A stretch of DNA of 7,147 bases from Planctomycetaceae bacterium (GTDB lineage: Bacteria > Planctomycetota > Planctomycetia > Planctomycetales > Planctomycetaceae). Both the position numbers and the translations under genes were made by a program. Numbering within the stretch: the first letter of the stretch is position 1; every line of letters begins with the position of its first letter. The stretch is taken from positions 1-7,147 of the forward strand of contig JAJDEK010000196.1 of the NCBI GenBank assembly GCA_029259875.1. Direction: 5' to 3'. Below, piece by piece: positions 5,884 to 7,147 of this stretch. The notes under the pieces are model-generated. The model was not told where the DNA came from, searched no databases, and saw only the letters and a program-made list of their open reading frames with translations.

Positions 5884-6954
5884 CTAGCCAGCTACTTTTC
5901 TCATCAGAAGTTCAAGCGGTCCGTGCTTGAAAAATCGCATCCAGATGACCGCGTATATGGTTGCCAGAATGCAGAAAACTAACGCGGCTTGAAGAGATGC
6001 TTGAGCTGTCTGTGTGCCGAGCATGCCCAGGGCATCGAGTGTGCCCATGCCAATGATGATATGTGCGATGTAAAGTGTTAACGTTTGACGTCCGGCCGCT
6101 GTGAAGATATTGAGTAAGTGGGCTTTTTTCAGAGATGTTTCCAACAGCAGGCATAGACCAATTACCGCACAAGCGACACTACTACCTGCCAGCATATAGA
6201 GTGGCATCGGTGGAACAGGCGCGGTCGTGAATAGGATAGCGGCTTCAGCGTCCATAGTGCCAACTGTTTTCATGAGCCAAGAAGAGCCGATTGAAATCAA
6301 CGCGAACGCAGCAGTTCCGCCAATCAACAGTTTTAGTTGTACGGATCGACTTCCCAGGTTGAGACGACTGAGTAAGATTCCAAACAGCAGGAATGCCAGC
6401 CAGGGGATCACCGGATGCCAGCCATTGAAAAACAAATTGCGAACAAAGCCTTTGAGTGTCCAAAAATCATGGTAGGTATAGGTCTGCCAATTCCAACCCG
6501 TGTCATAATCGAAGAAGAGGACCATTCCGACAAAGCTTGTAATAAGCCCTACTATGGAAAGTGCCAATAACCATCCGGGCGCACGTAAAAACAACACGCC
6601 AAATAAGAAGTAAAACGCATAGTAGTGGATAATGTCGGCTTCGAAGATCAGTGAATTGAGTAAGCCTACGACTAATAAAAACGTCGCTCGTTTCAGTGTT
6701 ACTTTAAGTGTCTGATTCCAAGCATGTCGTTTCGTGCCAAGTCCAAGTCCGACTCCCGCAAGTACCACGAAGGTCGCTGCCGCACGTCCCTGAAATGATT
6801 CCGCAATTTGGCTGGAAAAAGTTTTACCCGCCTCTGGCTCGATCATCACGACATTGAAATTGACGATCACCATGCCCACAAGTGCTACAAATCGCGCTAG
6901 ATCAATTCCCTCCAGTCGATTCTGGTCCTTGGGTTTCAATCGCTCGTCACTCAT
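5884..6954 (-). CDS. DUF418/YeiB-like multi-pass inner membrane protein
   Basis: 356 residues with about ten predicted membrane segments, near residues 20-38, 57-75, 88-104, 106-122, 127-148, 180-196, 208-227, 251-271, 286-304 and 320-340. The N-terminus RLEGIDLARFVALVGMVIVN corresponds to the R-x-x-x-L-D-x-x-R-G-x-A-L-L-G start of DUF418/DUF1624-type acyltransferase-like membrane proteins. The C-terminal half has HPVIPWLAFLLFGILL (180-195), AAGRQTLTLYIAH (286-298) and the terminal FKHGPLELLMRKV (342-354), the typical DUF418 end. Family function is not established; acyl transfer to extracytoplasmic glycans or a transport role has been suggested by fold similarity. The ribosome site is weak (AGAG), and an ATTCT-TT-AGAAT dyad lies at 6963-6974 just upstream. 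It is 105 bp downstream of the flavoprotein fragment on the same strand; co-transcription is possible but not shown. Confidence 0.85.
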   Translation of the reverse strand: MSDERLKPKDQNRLEGIDLARFVALVGMVIVNFNVVMIEPEAGKTFSSQIAESFQGRAAATFVVLAGVGLGLGTKRHAWNQTLKVTLKRATFLLVVGLLNSLIFEADIIHYYAFYFLFGVLFLRAPGWLLALSIVGLITSFVGMVLFFDYDTGWNWQTYTYHDFWTLKGFVRNLFFNGWHPVIPWLAFLLFGILLSRLNLGSRSVQLKLLIGGTAAFALISIGSSWLMKTVGTMDAEAAILFTTAPVPPMPLYMLAGSSVACAVIGLCLLLETSLKKAHLLNIFTAAGRQTLTLYIAHIIIGMGTLDALGMLGTQTAQASLQAALVFCILATIYAVIWMRFFKHGPLELLMRKVAG

Positions 6955-7059
6955 TTTGCTCTATTCTTTAGAATCGAAACTCGTATCAAATTCTGAAATT
7001 CAAATAGACTGATATCATGTTTGTCGATTTGCATCTCAGAATATTAGATTTATTATCAA
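6955..7059. other. Short intergenic region between DUF418 and flavoprotein-like genes
   Basis: AT-rich, 105 bp. I see no T-tract hairpin after the flavoprotein stop and no convincing promoter. The only structure is the dyad ATTCT-TT-AGAAT (6963-6974) near the DUF418 ribosome site. Confidence 0.4.
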
Positions 7060-7147
7060 CTAATGATTGATTTTGGATTTCCCCAGGTACTCGCCTACCA
7101 GTCGGCCGCTAGTGATCGCCCAGGCAATATGCAGGCCGTGTCCCCAG
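7060..7147 (-). CDS. C-terminal end of a probable FAD-dependent oxidoreductase (5' part outside window)
   Basis: The last 28 codons and a TAG stop (7060-7062) are open to the window edge. They read WGHGLHIAWAITSGRLVGEY followed by LGKSKINH. A Gly-rich turn followed by a helix of the type H-I-x-W-A-x-x-S-G-R-x-x-G-x-Y-L is the usual C-terminal FAD-contacting helix of two-dinucleotide-binding flavoproteins, such as geranylgeranyl-reductase-like or BaiN/HI0933-like enzymes. The fragment is too short to choose among them. Its composition is clearly coding compared with the AT-rich DNA just after it. It lies upstream of the DUF418 gene on the same strand. Confidence 0.6.
   Translation of the reverse strand, partial: WGHGLHIAWAITSGRLVGEYLGKSKINH

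Noticed and set aside
6227..6475. Frames on both strands inside the DUF418 gene.
   Set aside because: Low-complexity shadow translations of a membrane protein gene.

Overview
The window looks like a chromosomal segment of a planctomycete (order Planctomycetales, possibly close to Gimesia; the genus is a guess). Four family signatures point there. One is a DUF1559 protein with a type IV prepilin-like N-terminus ([10 protein letters not shown]). The second is a small lipoprotein of the carboxypeptidase-regulatory-like type encoded just after it. The third is a ThuA-like domain joined to the start of a PVC-type beta-propeller. The fourth is a degenerate SGNH hydrolase next to that fusion. GC content is moderate. 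I saw no mobile element, CRISPR array, tRNA or rRNA.

Layout. 1-1320 (minus) is the 5' part of a large secreted ThuA/beta-propeller protein that runs off the left edge. 83 bp upstream of it on the same strand is a secreted SGNH-fold protein (1404-2675). A 222-bp divergent intergenic region separates this pair from a plus-strand, Tat-exported isochorismatase-like cysteine hydrolase (2898-3839), which ends at a probable terminator. Converging on it from the right are a small lipoprotein (3899-4324) and, upstream of that, the DUF1559 prepilin-like protein (4455-5399). A strong Rho-independent terminator or attenuator lies between these last two. A 484-bp gene-free leader region (5400-5883) precedes DUF1559. 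It holds a candidate promoter, three ATTAATA repeats and two nested inverted repeats that could fold into a structured 5' leader. Right of it are a DUF418/YeiB-like multi-pass membrane protein (5884-6954) and the last 28 codons of what may be a flavoprotein oxidoreductase (7060-7146), both on the minus strand.

How the genes fit together. The left half encodes three exported proteins around one divergent control region: ThuA/propeller, SGNH and cysteine hydrolase. This suits envelope or periplasmic breakdown of a polymer, but no substrate can be read from the sequence. The DUF1559 and lipoprotein pair is a recurrent planctomycete surface module of unknown role, with expression of the second gene probably limited by the intervening terminator. 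The DUF418 protein and the flavoprotein fragment show no clear functional link to the rest.

There is no clear-cut new defence or mobile system here. The points most worth following are the leader structure upstream of DUF1559, the terminator inside the DUF1559/lipoprotein unit, and the SGNH protein whose nucleophile and catalytic Asp positions are both altered.
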